Positions 10,195 to 19,258 of a stretch of DNA of 64,000 bases are shown here, piece after piece. The notes below the pieces were generated by a model that worked only from the letters and a program-made list of their open reading frames with translations, was not told the DNA's origin and made no database searches. The stretch is from Hydrogenophilales bacterium (GTDB lineage: Bacteria > Pseudomonadota > Gammaproteobacteria > Burkholderiales > Thiobacillaceae): the NCBI GenBank assembly GCA_023258975.1, contig JAHFRD010000014.1:16183-80182 (forward strand), written 5' to 3'. The stretch's first letter is position 1. Every line of letters starts with the position of its first letter. The position numbers were made by a program, and so were the translations under genes.

Positions 10195-12540
10195 ATGCGC
10201 CACTTCCGCCCCAGCCTGCTCGCACTTGCGTTGTTTGCCGCTCAAGCCCAGGCCTTCGAGCCCTTCCAGGTCAAGGACATCCGGGTGGAGGGGATTCAAC
10301 GCACGGAAGCCGGCACCGTGTTCAGCTATCTGCCGGTCAAGGTGGGCGAAACACTGACCCCCGACATGGCCGCCGCCGCCATCAAGGCGCTCTTCGCCAC
10401 CGGTTTCTTCAAGGATGTGCGCCTGGAGACCCAGAACGATGTCCTGGTCGTCAGCGTGGAGGAGCGTCCCGGTATCGCCAGCGTGGATTTTTCCGGGATG
10501 AAGGAATTCCCCAAAGACGAAATGAAGACCGGCCTCAAGCAACTGGGGTTGGCCGAGGGCCGCATCCTCGACCGCTCCCTGCTGGACAAGGCGGAGCAGG
10601 AACTGAAGCGCCAGTATTACAACCGGGGCGTCTACGCGGTGGAAGTCAAGGCCACCACCACCCCGCTGGAACGCAACCGCGTCGCGGTGAGCTTCGAGGT
10701 AAGCGAAGGAGAGGTCGCCAAGATCCGCGCCATCAACCTCGTCGGCACCCATGCGTTCAAGGAAAAGGAGCTCCTCAACCTGTTCACCCTGCGCACGCCG
10801 GGCATGATGACCTGGTGGACCAAGAACGATCAGTATTCCAAGCAAAAACTCTCCGGCGACCTGGAGGTGCTGCGAGCCTACTACCAGAACCAGGGTTACC
10901 TTGAGTTCAACATCGACTCGACCCAGGTTTCCATCACGCCGGACAAGAAAGACATCTACATCACCATCAACCTCAATGAAGGCGAGAAATACACGGTTTC
11001 GGACTTCAAGTTCGCGGGTGAGTTGCCGGTTCCCGAAGCTGAACTGAAAGCGCTCATCACCCTGAAGCCGGGCGATGCCTTCTCGCGTGAACGTCTCAAC
11101 GAAACCACCAAGAAGATCGGCGACCGCCTCGGCAACGAGGGCTATGCCTTCGCCAACGTCAATGCCTCCCCCGAGATCGACAAGGAAAAACGTACCGCCG
11201 CCTTCACCTTCCTGATCGACCCGGGCCGTAAGGTTTATGTGCGCCGTATCAACGTCACCGGCAATACCCGTACCAAGGATGAAGTGGTGCGCCGCGAGAT
11301 GCGCCAGATGGAAGGCGGCTGGTACGCGGCGGACAAACTCAACCGTTCGCGCACGCGGGTGGAGCGCCTGGGTTTCTTCAAGGAAACCAATGTGGAGACC
11401 CCTTCAGTTCCCGGCACCACGGATCAGGTGGATGTCAACGTCAACGTCACCGAAATGCCCACCGGCAGCGTCATGCTGGGCGCGGGCTTCTCCAGTTCGG
11501 AAGGACTGGTGCTGTCGGGTTCCGTCTCCCAGAACAACCTGTTCGGTACGGGTAATCGCCTTTCCGCTCAAATCAACAGCGGCAAGGTCAACAAAGTCTA
11601 TTCCCTCTCCTTTACCAACCCCTATTTCACCCAGGATGGCATCAGCCTCGGCTATGACCTCTACCGGCGCGACACGAATACCTCGAAGTTGAACACAACC
11701 GTGGCCGACTACAGTACTTCCACCACGGGCGCCGGATTGCGCCTGGGCGTGCCGATCACGGAACTGGACACGATCAATTTCGGGGCATCTGTCGAGCAGG
11801 TCACCCTGGAATTGAGCGCGACCGCCCCCAACGTCTACCACGACTACGCCAAGGCTTATGAGGCAAACTGCGCGGCTTACAGCGCGACGTGCAGTTCCAC
11901 CACCAAATCCCTGCACCTGGAAGCGGGCTGGGCTCGTGATAGCCGCGACAGCCTGCTCTATCCCACCAAGGGCAGTTATCAGCGCGCATTCGCGGAAATG
12001 GGCACCCCGGTGGGTGATCTCAAGTACTACAAGCTGAACTATCAGTATCAATGGCTGCAACCCCTGACCCGCGACGTCAGCCTGATGCTCAACGGTGAAC
12101 TGGGAATCGGCGGCGGTTACGACGGCCAGAATCTGCCCCTGTTCCGCAACTTCTTCGCCGGCGGCATCGGCTCGGTACGCGGTTTCGATACCGGCACCCT
12201 CGGCCCCAAGGCGAAAAACTCCTCAGGCAGCGCATTCTCCGTCGGTGGCAGCAAGCGCATGGTGGGCAATGCCGAAGTCCTGTTCCCCTTCCCGGGCATG
12301 GGGATGGATAAATCCGTGCGCCTCTCCACCTTCCTGGATGCGGGCATGGTGGCCGGTAGCTACGACACGCTGGGCCGCTATCAAACCCTGTCGCTCTCTG
12401 ACCTGCGTTACTCCGTCGGCGCCGCCGTCACCTGGTATTCACCCATGGGGCCGATCAAGGTCTCCTTGGCCAAGGCGATCAACGCCGCCACGGACGATAA
12501 AACACAAACCTTCCAGTTCCAGCTCGGCAACGTATTCTGA
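10195..12540 (+). CDS. bamA: Outer membrane protein assembly factor BamA
   Basis: 781-residue Omp85 protein, the core of the BAM complex that inserts beta-barrel proteins into the outer membrane. Signal peptide (residues 1-20, cleaved near AQAQA-FEPF), then POTRA repeats starting with FQVKDIRVEGIQRTEAGTVF, then a C-terminal barrel containing GGIGSVRGFDTGTLGP in the VRGF/Y loop. The last residues are FQFQLGNVF, ending in the aromatic residue typical of barrel proteins. It sits in the usual place between rseP and skp. Confidence 0.98.
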   Translation: MRHFRPSLLALALFAAQAQAFEPFQVKDIRVEGIQRTEAGTVFSYLPVKVGETLTPDMAAAAIKALFATGFFKDVRLETQNDVLVVSVEERPGIASVDFSGMKEFPKDEMKTGLKQLGLAEGRILDRSLLDKAEQELKRQYYNRGVYAVEVKATTTPLERNRVAVSFEVSEGEVAKIRAINLVGTHAFKEKELLNLFTLRTPGMMTWWTKNDQYSKQKLSGDLEVLRAYYQNQGYLEFNIDSTQVSITPDKKDIYITINLNEGEKYTVSDFKFAGELPVPEAELKALITLKPGDAFSRERLNETTKKIGDRLGNEGYAFANVNASPEIDKEKRTAAFTFLIDPGRKVYVRRINVTGNTRTKDEVVRREMRQMEGGWYAADKLNRSRTRVERLGFFKETNVETPSVPGTTDQVDVNVNVTEMPTGSVMLGAGFSSSEGLVLSGSVSQNNLFGTGNRLSAQINSGKVNKVYSLSFTNPYFTQDGISLGYDLYRRDTNTSKLNTTVADYSTSTTGAGLRLGVPITELDTINFGASVEQVTLELSATAPNVYHDYAKAYEANCAAYSATCSSTTKSLHLEAGWARDSRDSLLYPTKGSYQRAFAEMGTPVGDLKYYKLNYQYQWLQPLTRDVSLMLNGELGIGGGYDGQNLPLFRNFFAGGIGSVRGFDTGTLGPKAKNSSGSAFSVGGSKRMVGNAEVLFPFPGMGMDKSVRLSTFLDAGMVAGSYDTLGRYQTLSLSDLRYSVGAAVTWYSPMGPIKVSLAKAINAATDDKTQTFQFQLGNVF

Positions 12541-12555
12541 TCAAGGAGGCTCCAC

Positions 12556-13053
12556 TTGAAACGCTTATTCATTCTTCTTTTCGCCATCGCTCTGCCCGCC
12601 GCCGCCAACGAGACCATCGCCGCCGATCTCAAAATCGGTTTCGTCAACACTGAACGGGTTTTCCGCGATTCCCAACAAGCCCTCAAGGCACAGAAAAAAC
12701 TGGAGAAGGAATTTCAGTCCAGGGATCAGGAAATCCAGAAGACCATCAAGCAGGCGCGCGATCTGCAAACCTACCTGGAAAAAGAAGGACTGACCCTATC
12801 CGAGGCCGAACGCACCAAAAAACAACGTGAACTGGCCAACCTCAGCCGCGATCTGCAGCACTCTCAACGCGAGTTCCGCGAGGATCTCAACCAGCGCCGC
12901 AACGAAGAGTTTGCCGGCGTTCAGGAGCGTGCCCGCAAGGCCATCGTCGAAATCGCCGAGAAGGAAAAATACGACCTCATCATCGAGAATGTGGTTTTCG
13001 CCAGCACGCGCGTGGACATCACGGATCGGATTCTCAAGTCACTGGATCGCTGA
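12556..13053 (+). CDS. skp: Periplasmic chaperone Skp/OmpH
   Basis: 165 residues. Trimeric holdase that carries unfolded outer-membrane proteins to BamA. Signal peptide about residues 1-23, then KIGFVNTERVFRDSQQA and a long charged coiled-coil (roughly residues 45-120) typical of the Skp tentacles. The start is TTG at 12556, supported by a strong aaggagg at 12543-12549; no ATG fits. Lies 15 bases after bamA. Confidence 0.95.
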   Translation: MKRLFILLFAIALPAAANETIAADLKIGFVNTERVFRDSQQALKAQKKLEKEFQSRDQEIQKTIKQARDLQTYLEKEGLTLSEAERTKKQRELANLSRDLQHSQREFREDLNQRRNEEFAGVQERARKAIVEIAEKEKYDLIIENVVFASTRVDITDRILKSLDR

Positions 13054-13064
13054 TCGTCCACTTT

Positions 13065-14111
13065 ATGCCCAGTCTGACCCTGGCTGACCTGCAAGCGCAC
13101 CTGGGAGGCACGATACGCGGGAATGCCGGCGTCCGGCTCGATGGCGCGGCCTCGCTGGAACAGGCGACAACCGGGCAACTGGGTTTTTTGCTGCACCGCA
13201 AATATCTTGACCAGGCGCGTGCCTCGGCCGCCGGCGCCCTGATCGTCCCGGAATCGCTCAACGACCCGCTGCCGCAAGCCTGTCTGGCTGTGGCGAACCC
13301 ACACGCCGCCTTTGCCCGCGCCCTCGCCCTGTTGCACCCGGAACCACGGTCGGCGCCCGGTATTCATCCCGCCGCCAGTGTGGCGACCGACTGTGTGATC
13401 GACGCGAGCGCTCGCATCGCCCCCGGCTGCGTGGTCGAGACGGGCGCACGCATCGGCGCGCGCTGTGTGATCGGCCCCAATTGTGTGATCGGCGCCGACG
13501 CACTGCTGGGAGAGGACTGCCATCTGCACGCCCACGTCACCGTGCAACATGGCAGTGTCATCGGCAACCGCGTCGTCCTGCACCCGGGTTGTGTGATTGG
13601 TTCGGATGGCTTCGGCCTGGCCCGGGAGAAAGGCCCGGCCGGTGACCGCTGGATCAAGGTGCCGCAAGTGGGACGCGCCATTCTCGGCGACGACGTCGAA
13701 GTCGGCGCCAACACCACGATCGACCGCGGCGCCCTGGACGACACGGTGATCGAGGACGGCGCCAAGCTCGACAATCTGATCCAGATCGCCCACAACTGCC
13801 GCATCGGCCACCACACCGCCGTCGCCGCCTGTGTCGGAATCGCCGGCAGCACCCGAATCGGCGCCTGGTGCCAGATCGGCGGCGCTGCCATGATCATCGG
13901 CCATCTGGAAATCGCCGACCGGGTCACAATTTCCGCCGGCACCTTCGTCGCCAAGGACATCAAGGAACCGGGCGTCTACACCTCGGTGCAACCGCTCATG
14001 CGGCACGCCGACTGGCTGCGCAACGCATCGCGCCTGCGCCATCTCGATGATCTGGCGCGACGCATCAAAACATTGGAAAAACAAATCGCGGGCAAGCCCG
14101 CTCCCACATAG
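13065..14111 (+). CDS. lpxD: UDP-3-O-acylglucosamine N-acyltransferase LpxD
   Basis: 348 residues. Adds the N-linked hydroxyacyl chain in the third step of lipid A synthesis. N-terminal uridine-binding domain ([10 protein letters not shown]), then a left-handed beta-helix of hexapeptide repeats with the catalytic-His region [18 protein letters not shown]. The last eight residues, IAGKPAPT, are encoded by a REP-like palindromic sequence (14085-14107) immediately before the TAG stop, so the tail is probably repeat-derived. Starts 12 bases after skp. Confidence 0.97.
   Translation: MPSLTLADLQAHLGGTIRGNAGVRLDGAASLEQATTGQLGFLLHRKYLDQARASAAGALIVPESLNDPLPQACLAVANPHAAFARALALLHPEPRSAPGIHPAASVATDCVIDASARIAPGCVVETGARIGARCVIGPNCVIGADALLGEDCHLHAHVTVQHGSVIGNRVVLHPGCVIGSDGFGLAREKGPAGDRWIKVPQVGRAILGDDVEVGANTTIDRGALDDTVIEDGAKLDNLIQIAHNCRIGHHTAVAACVGIAGSTRIGAWCQIGGAAMIIGHLEIADRVTISAGTFVAKDIKEPGVYTSVQPLMRHADWLRNASRLRHLDDLARRIKTLEKQIAGKPAPT
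14085..14107. repeat. REP-like element inside the 3' end of lpxD
   Basis: The sequence atcgcgggcaagcccgctcc plus cac is one arm of a REP-type palindrome. It matches the paired copies at 42370-42393 and 42404-42427 at nearly every base. It is read in the same frame as the right-hand DUF58 copy, giving IAGKPAPT here and IAGKLAPT there. Confidence 0.8.
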
Positions 14112-14125
14112 CAACTGGAACAGCC

Positions 14126-14581
14126 ATGAGCAATGAAGCCGTAATGGACATCACCCAGATCATGAAGCACCTGCCGCACCGCTATCCCTTCCTGCTGGTG
14201 GATCGGGTGTTGGAACTGGTGCCCAACGAACGCATCGTCGCGCTCAAGAACATCACCATGAACGAGCCGCAGTTCCCCGGCCACTTCCCGCTGCATCCGG
14301 TGATGCCCGGCGTACTGATGATCGAGGCGCTGGCGCAGACCGCCGGCCTGCTCGCCTTCAAGAGCGCGGAAATCCCGGTGAACGAGAACACCGTGATCTA
14401 TTTCGTCGGCATCGACGGCGCCCGCTTCAAGCGCCCGGTCGTGCCTGGCGACCAGTTGCGTATGGAGGCCGGCATCCTGCGCGTCTCGCGCGGCATCTGG
14501 AAATTCGCGGCGAAAGCCACGGTGGATGGCCAGCTCGCCTGCGAGGCCGAACTCATGTGCACCCTGAAGCAACTCGATTGA
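14126..14581 (+). CDS. fabZ: 3-hydroxyacyl-ACP dehydratase FabZ
   Basis: 151 residues. Dehydrates 3-hydroxyacyl-ACP in fatty-acid elongation, competing with LpxA/LpxD for the same hydroxyacyl-ACP pool. Hot-dog fold with [13 protein letters not shown] and the active-site stretch [20 protein letters not shown], holding the catalytic His and Glu. Start [20 protein letters not shown] at 14126; an internal ATG at 14144 is possible. Canonical position between lpxD and lpxA. Confidence 0.97.
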   Translation: MSNEAVMDITQIMKHLPHRYPFLLVDRVLELVPNERIVALKNITMNEPQFPGHFPLHPVMPGVLMIEALAQTAGLLAFKSAEIPVNENTVIYFVGIDGARFKRPVVPGDQLRMEAGILRVSRGIWKFAAKATVDGQLACEAELMCTLKQLD

Positions 14582-14589
14582 ACCACTCC

Positions 14590-15360
14590 ATGATCCACCC
14601 CACCGCCATCATCCATCCCGGCGCCCGTCTCGGCGCGGATGTCAGCATCGGCGCCTATTCGATCATCGGCGAGCACGTCGAGATCGGCGCCGGCACGCGG
14701 ATCGGCCCACATGTGGTGATTACCGGGCATACCCGGTTAGGTGAAAGCAACCGCGTCTTCCAGTTCTGCTCACTCGGGGAAGAGCCGCAGGACAAAAAAT
14801 ACGCCGGCGAACCCACGCGCCTGGAAATCGGCGACTACAACGTCATCCGCGAGTTCTGCACCTTCAATATCGGCACCGCGCAGGACGTGGGCGTCACCCG
14901 TCTCGGCGATCACAACTGGGTCATGGCCTACGTGCATATCGCGCATGACTGCCAGGTGGGCAACCACACCATCTTCGCCAACAACGCCACCCTGGCCGGG
15001 CATGTGCATATCGGCGACTACGCCATCCTCGGCGGCTTCACCGGGGTGCATCAGTTCTGCCGGGTGGGTGCCCATGTCATCACCGGCATCGCTTCCGTGG
15101 TGCGCCAGGACATTCCGCCCTTCCTTACCGTCGCGGGCAACCCGCTGGCGCCATTCGGCATCAATTCCGAGGGACTGAAACGGCGCGGCTACTCCGCCGA
15201 ATCTCTGAGCGCGCTCAAACGCGCCTACAAGACCCTGTACAAATCCGGCCTTTCACTCGCGGATGCCCAGGCGGCCATCACGGCCGATGCGCAAACTCAT
15301 CCCGAACTCACGCCCCTGGCCGAGTTTCTGGCAAGCGCCAGCCGGGGAATCGTTCGATAA
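14590..15360 (+). CDS. lpxA: UDP-N-acetylglucosamine O-acyltransferase LpxA
   Basis: 256 residues, normal length. First step of lipid A synthesis: moves a 3-hydroxyacyl chain from ACP to the 3-OH of UDP-GlcNAc. Left-handed beta-helix beginning IHPTAIIHPGARLGADVSIG, with the catalytic region MAYVHIAHDCQVGNHTIFAN and GFTGVHQFCRVG, then a C-terminal helical domain. ATG 14590 is preferred; an earlier in-frame ATG at 14557 lies inside fabZ. Confidence 0.97.
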   Translation: MIHPTAIIHPGARLGADVSIGAYSIIGEHVEIGAGTRIGPHVVITGHTRLGESNRVFQFCSLGEEPQDKKYAGEPTRLEIGDYNVIREFCTFNIGTAQDVGVTRLGDHNWVMAYVHIAHDCQVGNHTIFANNATLAGHVHIGDYAILGGFTGVHQFCRVGAHVITGIASVVRQDIPPFLTVAGNPLAPFGINSEGLKRRGYSAESLSALKRAYKTLYKSGLSLADAQAAITADAQTHPELTPLAEFLASASRGIVR

Positions 15361-15406
15361 AGCGTGAGGGGTCGGATGTGAGGCGTAAGGCGTTGGGTGT
15401 CGGGGG

Positions 15407-16546
15407 ATGGGCGTGAATGAGATCGCCATCGTCGCCGGCGAGGCTTCCGGCGATCTGCTCGGCAGCCTGCTGATCCGCTCCGTGCAGGCGGCCGGTCTGG
15501 ATGCCGGGTTCCACGGGATCGCGGGGCCGAAGATGCAATCCGCCGGCGCACGTTCCCTGTTTCCCATGGAAACACTCTCGGTGCGCGGTTATGTGGAAGC
15601 GCTGGGCAGCCTGCGCAAGATCCTCGGCATCCGCCGCGACCTGAAGAAGCAATTGCTGGCACAACCCCCACGCCTGTTCATCGGTGTCGACGCGCCCGAC
15701 TTCAACCTGGCGCTGGAAAGCAGGCTCAAGCGCGCCGGCATTCCCACGCTTCACTTCATCAGCCCGTCGATCTGGGCCTGGCGACCCCGGCGCATCCGCA
15801 AGATCGCGCGCGCCGCCTCGCATGTCCTGCTGGTGTTCCCCTTCGAGGAAGCGATCTACCAACAAGCGGGCATCCCGGCCACCTATGTCGGCCATCCGCT
15901 CGCGCACGCCCTGCCGGAGCCCGACCGCAAGGCCGCGCGCGAACGCCTCGGTCTTGCCCGGGACGGGGAATACGTGGCCCTGTTGCCGGGCAGCCGACTC
16001 GGAGAATTGCAGGCGCTGGGCCGCCTGTATGTCGAAGCAGCGAAACGCATCGCCCTGGCGCGGCCGGATACCCGCTTCCTGATTCCCCTGGCAACCCGCG
16101 AAACCCGCCAGGCCTTCGAGCGCATCCTTTATGAAGCCGACGCGGGGGAGTTGCCGCTGCGCATCCTGTTCGGCCATGCCCATGACGCCATGCAGGCCGC
16201 CGATGCCGCGCTGATCGCCTCCGGCACGGCGACCCTGGAAGCCTTGCTGCTGGACTGCCCTCATGTCATCAGCTACCGCGTGCCCTGGCTGACCTGGCAG
16301 ATCATGAAACGCCAGGCCCTGCTGCCCTGGATCGGCCTGCCCAACATCCTGGCGGAACGCACCGTGGTGCCGGAAATCCTGCAGGATCAGGCTACACCGG
16401 AAGGATTGGCGCGGGCCATCGAGGAACTGCTCGCGAACGAGGAAGCTCGCGCCGCGCAGATCGAGGAGTTCCGCGTTCAGCGTGCCCGGCTCAAACGCGA
16501 CACGCCCCGGCTCATCGCCGAGGCCATCCGGCCATTTCTGAGATGA
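15407..16546 (+). CDS. lpxB: Lipid-A-disaccharide synthase LpxB
   Basis: 379 residues, GT19 glycosyltransferase joining UDP-diacylglucosamine and lipid X at the inner face of the membrane. N-terminal EIAIVAGEASGDLLGSLL, then FIGVDAPDFNL, FISPSIWAWRPRRI and the C-terminal IASGTATLEALLLDCP donor-site motif. The stop codon TGA (16544-16546) is also the first three bases of the first of three 80-bp tandem repeats. The 46-bp gap after lpxA contains only short G-rich repeats. Confidence 0.96.
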   Translation: MGVNEIAIVAGEASGDLLGSLLIRSVQAAGLDAGFHGIAGPKMQSAGARSLFPMETLSVRGYVEALGSLRKILGIRRDLKKQLLAQPPRLFIGVDAPDFNLALESRLKRAGIPTLHFISPSIWAWRPRRIRKIARAASHVLLVFPFEEAIYQQAGIPATYVGHPLAHALPEPDRKAARERLGLARDGEYVALLPGSRLGELQALGRLYVEAAKRIALARPDTRFLIPLATRETRQAFERILYEADAGELPLRILFGHAHDAMQAADAALIASGTATLEALLLDCPHVISYRVPWLTWQIMKRQALLPWIGLPNILAERTVVPEILQDQATPEGLARAIEELLANEEARAAQIEEFRVQRARLKRDTPRLIAEAIRPFLR

Positions 16547-16783
16547 AACAGCCCCCTTACTCGCTACGCTCGTTTCCCCCCGAGGGGGAGGTCAGTTCCT
16601 TCGGAACGGCCGTGCGGAACTGATGAAACAGCCCCCTTACTCGCTACGCTCGTTTCCCCCCGAGGGGGAGGTCAGTTCCTTCGGAACGGCCGTGCAGAAC
16701 TGATGAAACAGCCCCCTTACTCGCTACGCTCGTTTCCCCCCGAGGGGGAGGTCAGTTCCTTCGGAACGGCCGTGCGGAACTGA
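16544..16783. repeat. Three tandem 80-bp repeat units between lpxB and rnhB
   Basis: Units at 16544-16623, 16624-16703 and 16704-16783 are identical except for one base (A at 16696 in unit 2, G in the others). Each starts tgaaacagcccccttactcg and contains the hairpin gttccttcggaac and a ccccccgaggggg stretch. The array fills the whole gap: it starts on the lpxB stop codon and ends one base before the rnhB ATG. Similar C-rich intergenic units are, to my recollection, common in betaproteobacterial genomes. It encodes no protein. Confidence 0.97.
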
Positions 16784-16784
16784 G

Positions 16785-17360
16785 ATGACCCTCATCTGCG
16801 GCGTCGACGAAGCCGGACGCGGCCCGCTCGCCGGGCCGGTCTATGCCGCCGCCGTCATCCTCGACCCGACACGCCCCATCACCGGCCTGAAAGACTCCAA
16901 AAAACTCGGCGCCGCGCGCCGCGAAACGCTCGCCGAAGCCATCAAGGCCAACGCCCTGGCCTGGGCCGTGGCCTGGGCCGACGAGGAAGAAATAGATCGT
17001 CTGAATATCCTCCACGCCAGCATGCTGGCCATGCGCCGCGCCGTGCTGGCGCTGCAACCAGCCGCGCGCGAGGCGCTGATCGACGGCAACCGCTGCCCGG
17101 ATCTGCCCATTCCCGCCCGCGCCATCGTCCGGGGCGACGCCCTGGAGCCATGTATTTCCGCAGCATCCATTCTGGCCAAGACAGAAAGGGATAAAGTTCT
17201 GCGCGAACTTGCCGATAAGTATCCCGTGTATGGTTTTGAACGCCACGCCGGCTACCCCACGGCGGCCCATCTCGCCGCGCTGGAACGATATGGGCCTTGC
17301 CCGGCGCACCGGAAGACGTTCGGCCCCGTGCAAAAAATTCTGCAAAAACAACTGATCTGA
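16785..17360 (+). CDS. rnhB: Ribonuclease HII
   Basis: 191 residues. Cleaves RNA in RNA-DNA hybrids and starts removal of single ribonucleotides from DNA. Active-site motif [16 protein letters not shown] provides the Asp-Glu pair, with further conserved residues in LKDSKKL and [15 protein letters not shown] 16785 follows the repeat array by one base; no clear RBS is seen, as the repeat replaced the upstream sequence. rnhB commonly follows lpxB. Confidence 0.96.
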   Translation: MTLICGVDEAGRGPLAGPVYAAAVILDPTRPITGLKDSKKLGAARRETLAEAIKANALAWAVAWADEEEIDRLNILHASMLAMRRAVLALQPAAREALIDGNRCPDLPIPARAIVRGDALEPCISAASILAKTERDKVLRELADKYPVYGFERHAGYPTAAHLAALERYGPCPAHRKTFGPVQKILQKQLI

Positions 17361-17376
17361 AAAGGAGTACCTGACC

Positions 17377-18237
17377 GTGTTCATCATCATTGGTTATGTC
17401 TTGGTCATGGGCAGCATCTTTGGCGGCTATGCCATGGCCGGGGGCCACCTGGGCGGGTTGTGGCAGCCCCTGGAAGTCGTGATGATCGCTGGCGGCGCAG
17501 TCGGCGCCTTCGTTGCCGCCAACTCCCTGCATGGCCTGAAACACACGATTTCCGCGCTGGGAGGATGCTTCAAGGGATCCGCGTTCTCCAAAACCTATTA
17601 CCTGGAAGTTATCGGCCTTCTGTTCGAGTTGCTCGCCAAGATACGCAAGGAAGGTCTGATGTCGCTGGAAGGGGATGTCGAGGAACCGGAGAAAAGCGCG
17701 ATCTTCGGCAAATACCCCAACATCCTCGCCGACCACCACCTGGTCGAATTCATCACCGATTACCTGCGCATGATGGTGGGGGGCAACCTCAACGCGATGG
17801 AGATTGAGACGCTGATGGACAACGAGATCGAAACCCATCACCACGAAGCCATGCATCCCGCCCACGCGGTGGGCAAGCTGGCGGATGCGACCCCGGCCTT
17901 CGGTATCGTCGCGGCGGTGATGGGCGTGGTGCACACCATGGAATCCCTGAACCTGCCGCCGTCCGAACTGGGCATCCTGATCGGCCACGCGCTGGTGGGC
18001 ACCTTCCTGGGTATCCTGATTTCCTACGGTTTTTTCGCGCCGCTGGTCTCGGTACTGGAAGCCAAGGCCTCCGAAGCCGGCAAGGTGTACCAGGTGGTCA
18101 AGGTCGTCCTGCTCGCCTCCCTCAATGGTTTCGCGCCGCAGACCTGCGTGGAATTCGGTCGCAAGGTGCTGTTCTCGACGGAACGCCCCTCTTTCCGCGA
18201 AATGGAAGAGGACATCAAGAATCGCAAAGGCAAGTAA
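17377..18237 (+). CDS. motA: Flagellar motor stator protein MotA
   Basis: 286 residues. With MotB forms the ion-conducting stator that drives flagellar rotation. Four membrane segments (first IIIGYVLVMGSIFGGYAM). The functionally important prolines lie in DATPAFGIVAAVMGVVHTM and the following loop, and the charged cytoplasmic loop contacts FliG. Length and the DATPAFG stretch fit the proton-type MotA. Start is GTG 17377 behind aaaggag (17360-17366). No other flagellar or chemotaxis gene is in the window. Confidence 0.95.
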   Translation: MFIIIGYVLVMGSIFGGYAMAGGHLGGLWQPLEVVMIAGGAVGAFVAANSLHGLKHTISALGGCFKGSAFSKTYYLEVIGLLFELLAKIRKEGLMSLEGDVEEPEKSAIFGKYPNILADHHLVEFITDYLRMMVGGNLNAMEIETLMDNEIETHHHEAMHPAHAVGKLADATPAFGIVAAVMGVVHTMESLNLPPSELGILIGHALVGTFLGILISYGFFAPLVSVLEAKASEAGKVYQVVKVVLLASLNGFAPQTCVEFGRKVLFSTERPSFREMEEDIKNRKGK

Positions 18238-18334
18238 GGCGGGTTGCGAGTTGCTGGTTACGCGTTGCGAGTTTCGTGATCCGCCGGCAACTCCCCCCTT
18301 TCCAACTTTCAGCTCATAACCCGGAACTGGACAC

Positions 18335-19258
18335 ATGGCCGACGACACCCAACGTCCAATCGTCATCAAGCGGATCAAGAAGATCAGCGGCGGTGGCCAT
18401 AGCGGCGGCGCCTGGAAGATCGCCTATGCCGACTTCGTGACCGCGATGATGGCCTTCTTCCTGCTCATGTGGCTGCTCGGCTCGACCACCAAGGCGCAGA
18501 TGGAAGGGATCGCGCAGTACTTCAAGACGCCGCTGAAAGTCGCCCTGGCGGGCGGCGAGGGCTCCGGCGATGCTTCCAGCGTCATCAAGGGCGGCGGCCA
18601 GGATCTCACCCGCCGCGCCGGCCAGGTCAAACAGGGCGAGGTGGAAAGCAAGAAAGCCATCAACCTGGAGGCCAACCGCAGCGAGCAGGTCAAGCAGGAA
18701 TCGGCGCGCCTGGAAAACCTCAAGGCGACCCTGGAGAAAGCCATCGAAAGCAACGCCAAGATGTCGCAATTCAAGAAGCAGTTGAAGATCGACATCATCA
18801 GCGAAGGCCTGCGCATCCAGATCATCGACGACAAGAACCGTCCCATGTTCGATTCCGGTGGCGCGGTGATGAAACCGTATACACGCGACATCCTGCGCGA
18901 AATCGGTAAAACGCTGAACGATGTGCCCAATCGCATCAGCCTGTCCGGACATACCGATGCCGTGGCCTATTTCGGCGGCGAGCGCGGCTACAGCAACTGG
19001 GAGTTGTCCGCCGACCGCGCCAACGCCTCGCGCCGTGAACTGGTGATGGGTGGCCTGGAAGACGGCAAGGTGCTGCGTGTGGTCGGCCTCGGATCCGCCA
19101 TCCCCTTCGACCAGGAACACCCCAACGATCCGGTCAACCGCCGTATCTCCATCATCGTCATGAACAAGAAAGCGGAGGAAGCCATCACCAAGGAGTCTCG
19201 CCAGATCGAGGCGGGGACGGCCAAGGAGGTGGCTGAACAACTGAATGTCAAGCACTGA
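18335..19258 (+). CDS. motB: Flagellar motor stator protein MotB
   Basis: 307 residues. Anchors the stator to peptidoglycan. Basic N terminus (KRIKKISGGGHSGGAWK), one membrane helix with the proton-binding Asp in AYADFVTAMMAFFLLMW, and a C-terminal OmpA-like domain (LSGHTDAVAYFGGERGYSNW, NDPVNRRISIIVM) after a charged linker. Separated from motA by 97 bp of short repeats (gcgagttgctgg type). Its last 14 bases overlap the next gene. Confidence 0.95.
   Translation: MADDTQRPIVIKRIKKISGGGHSGGAWKIAYADFVTAMMAFFLLMWLLGSTTKAQMEGIAQYFKTPLKVALAGGEGSGDASSVIKGGGQDLTRRAGQVKQGEVESKKAINLEANRSEQVKQESARLENLKATLEKAIESNAKMSQFKKQLKIDIISEGLRIQIIDDKNRPMFDSGGAVMKPYTRDILREIGKTLNDVPNRISLSGHTDAVAYFGGERGYSNWELSADRANASRRELVMGGLEDGKVLRVVGLGSAIPFDQEHPNDPVNRRISIIVMNKKAEEAITKESRQIEAGTAKEVAEQLNVKH

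Noticed and set aside
16544..16783. Possible CRISPR-like array between lpxB and rnhB
   Set aside because: The units are contiguous 80-bp direct repeats with no variable spacers, and there are no cas genes.
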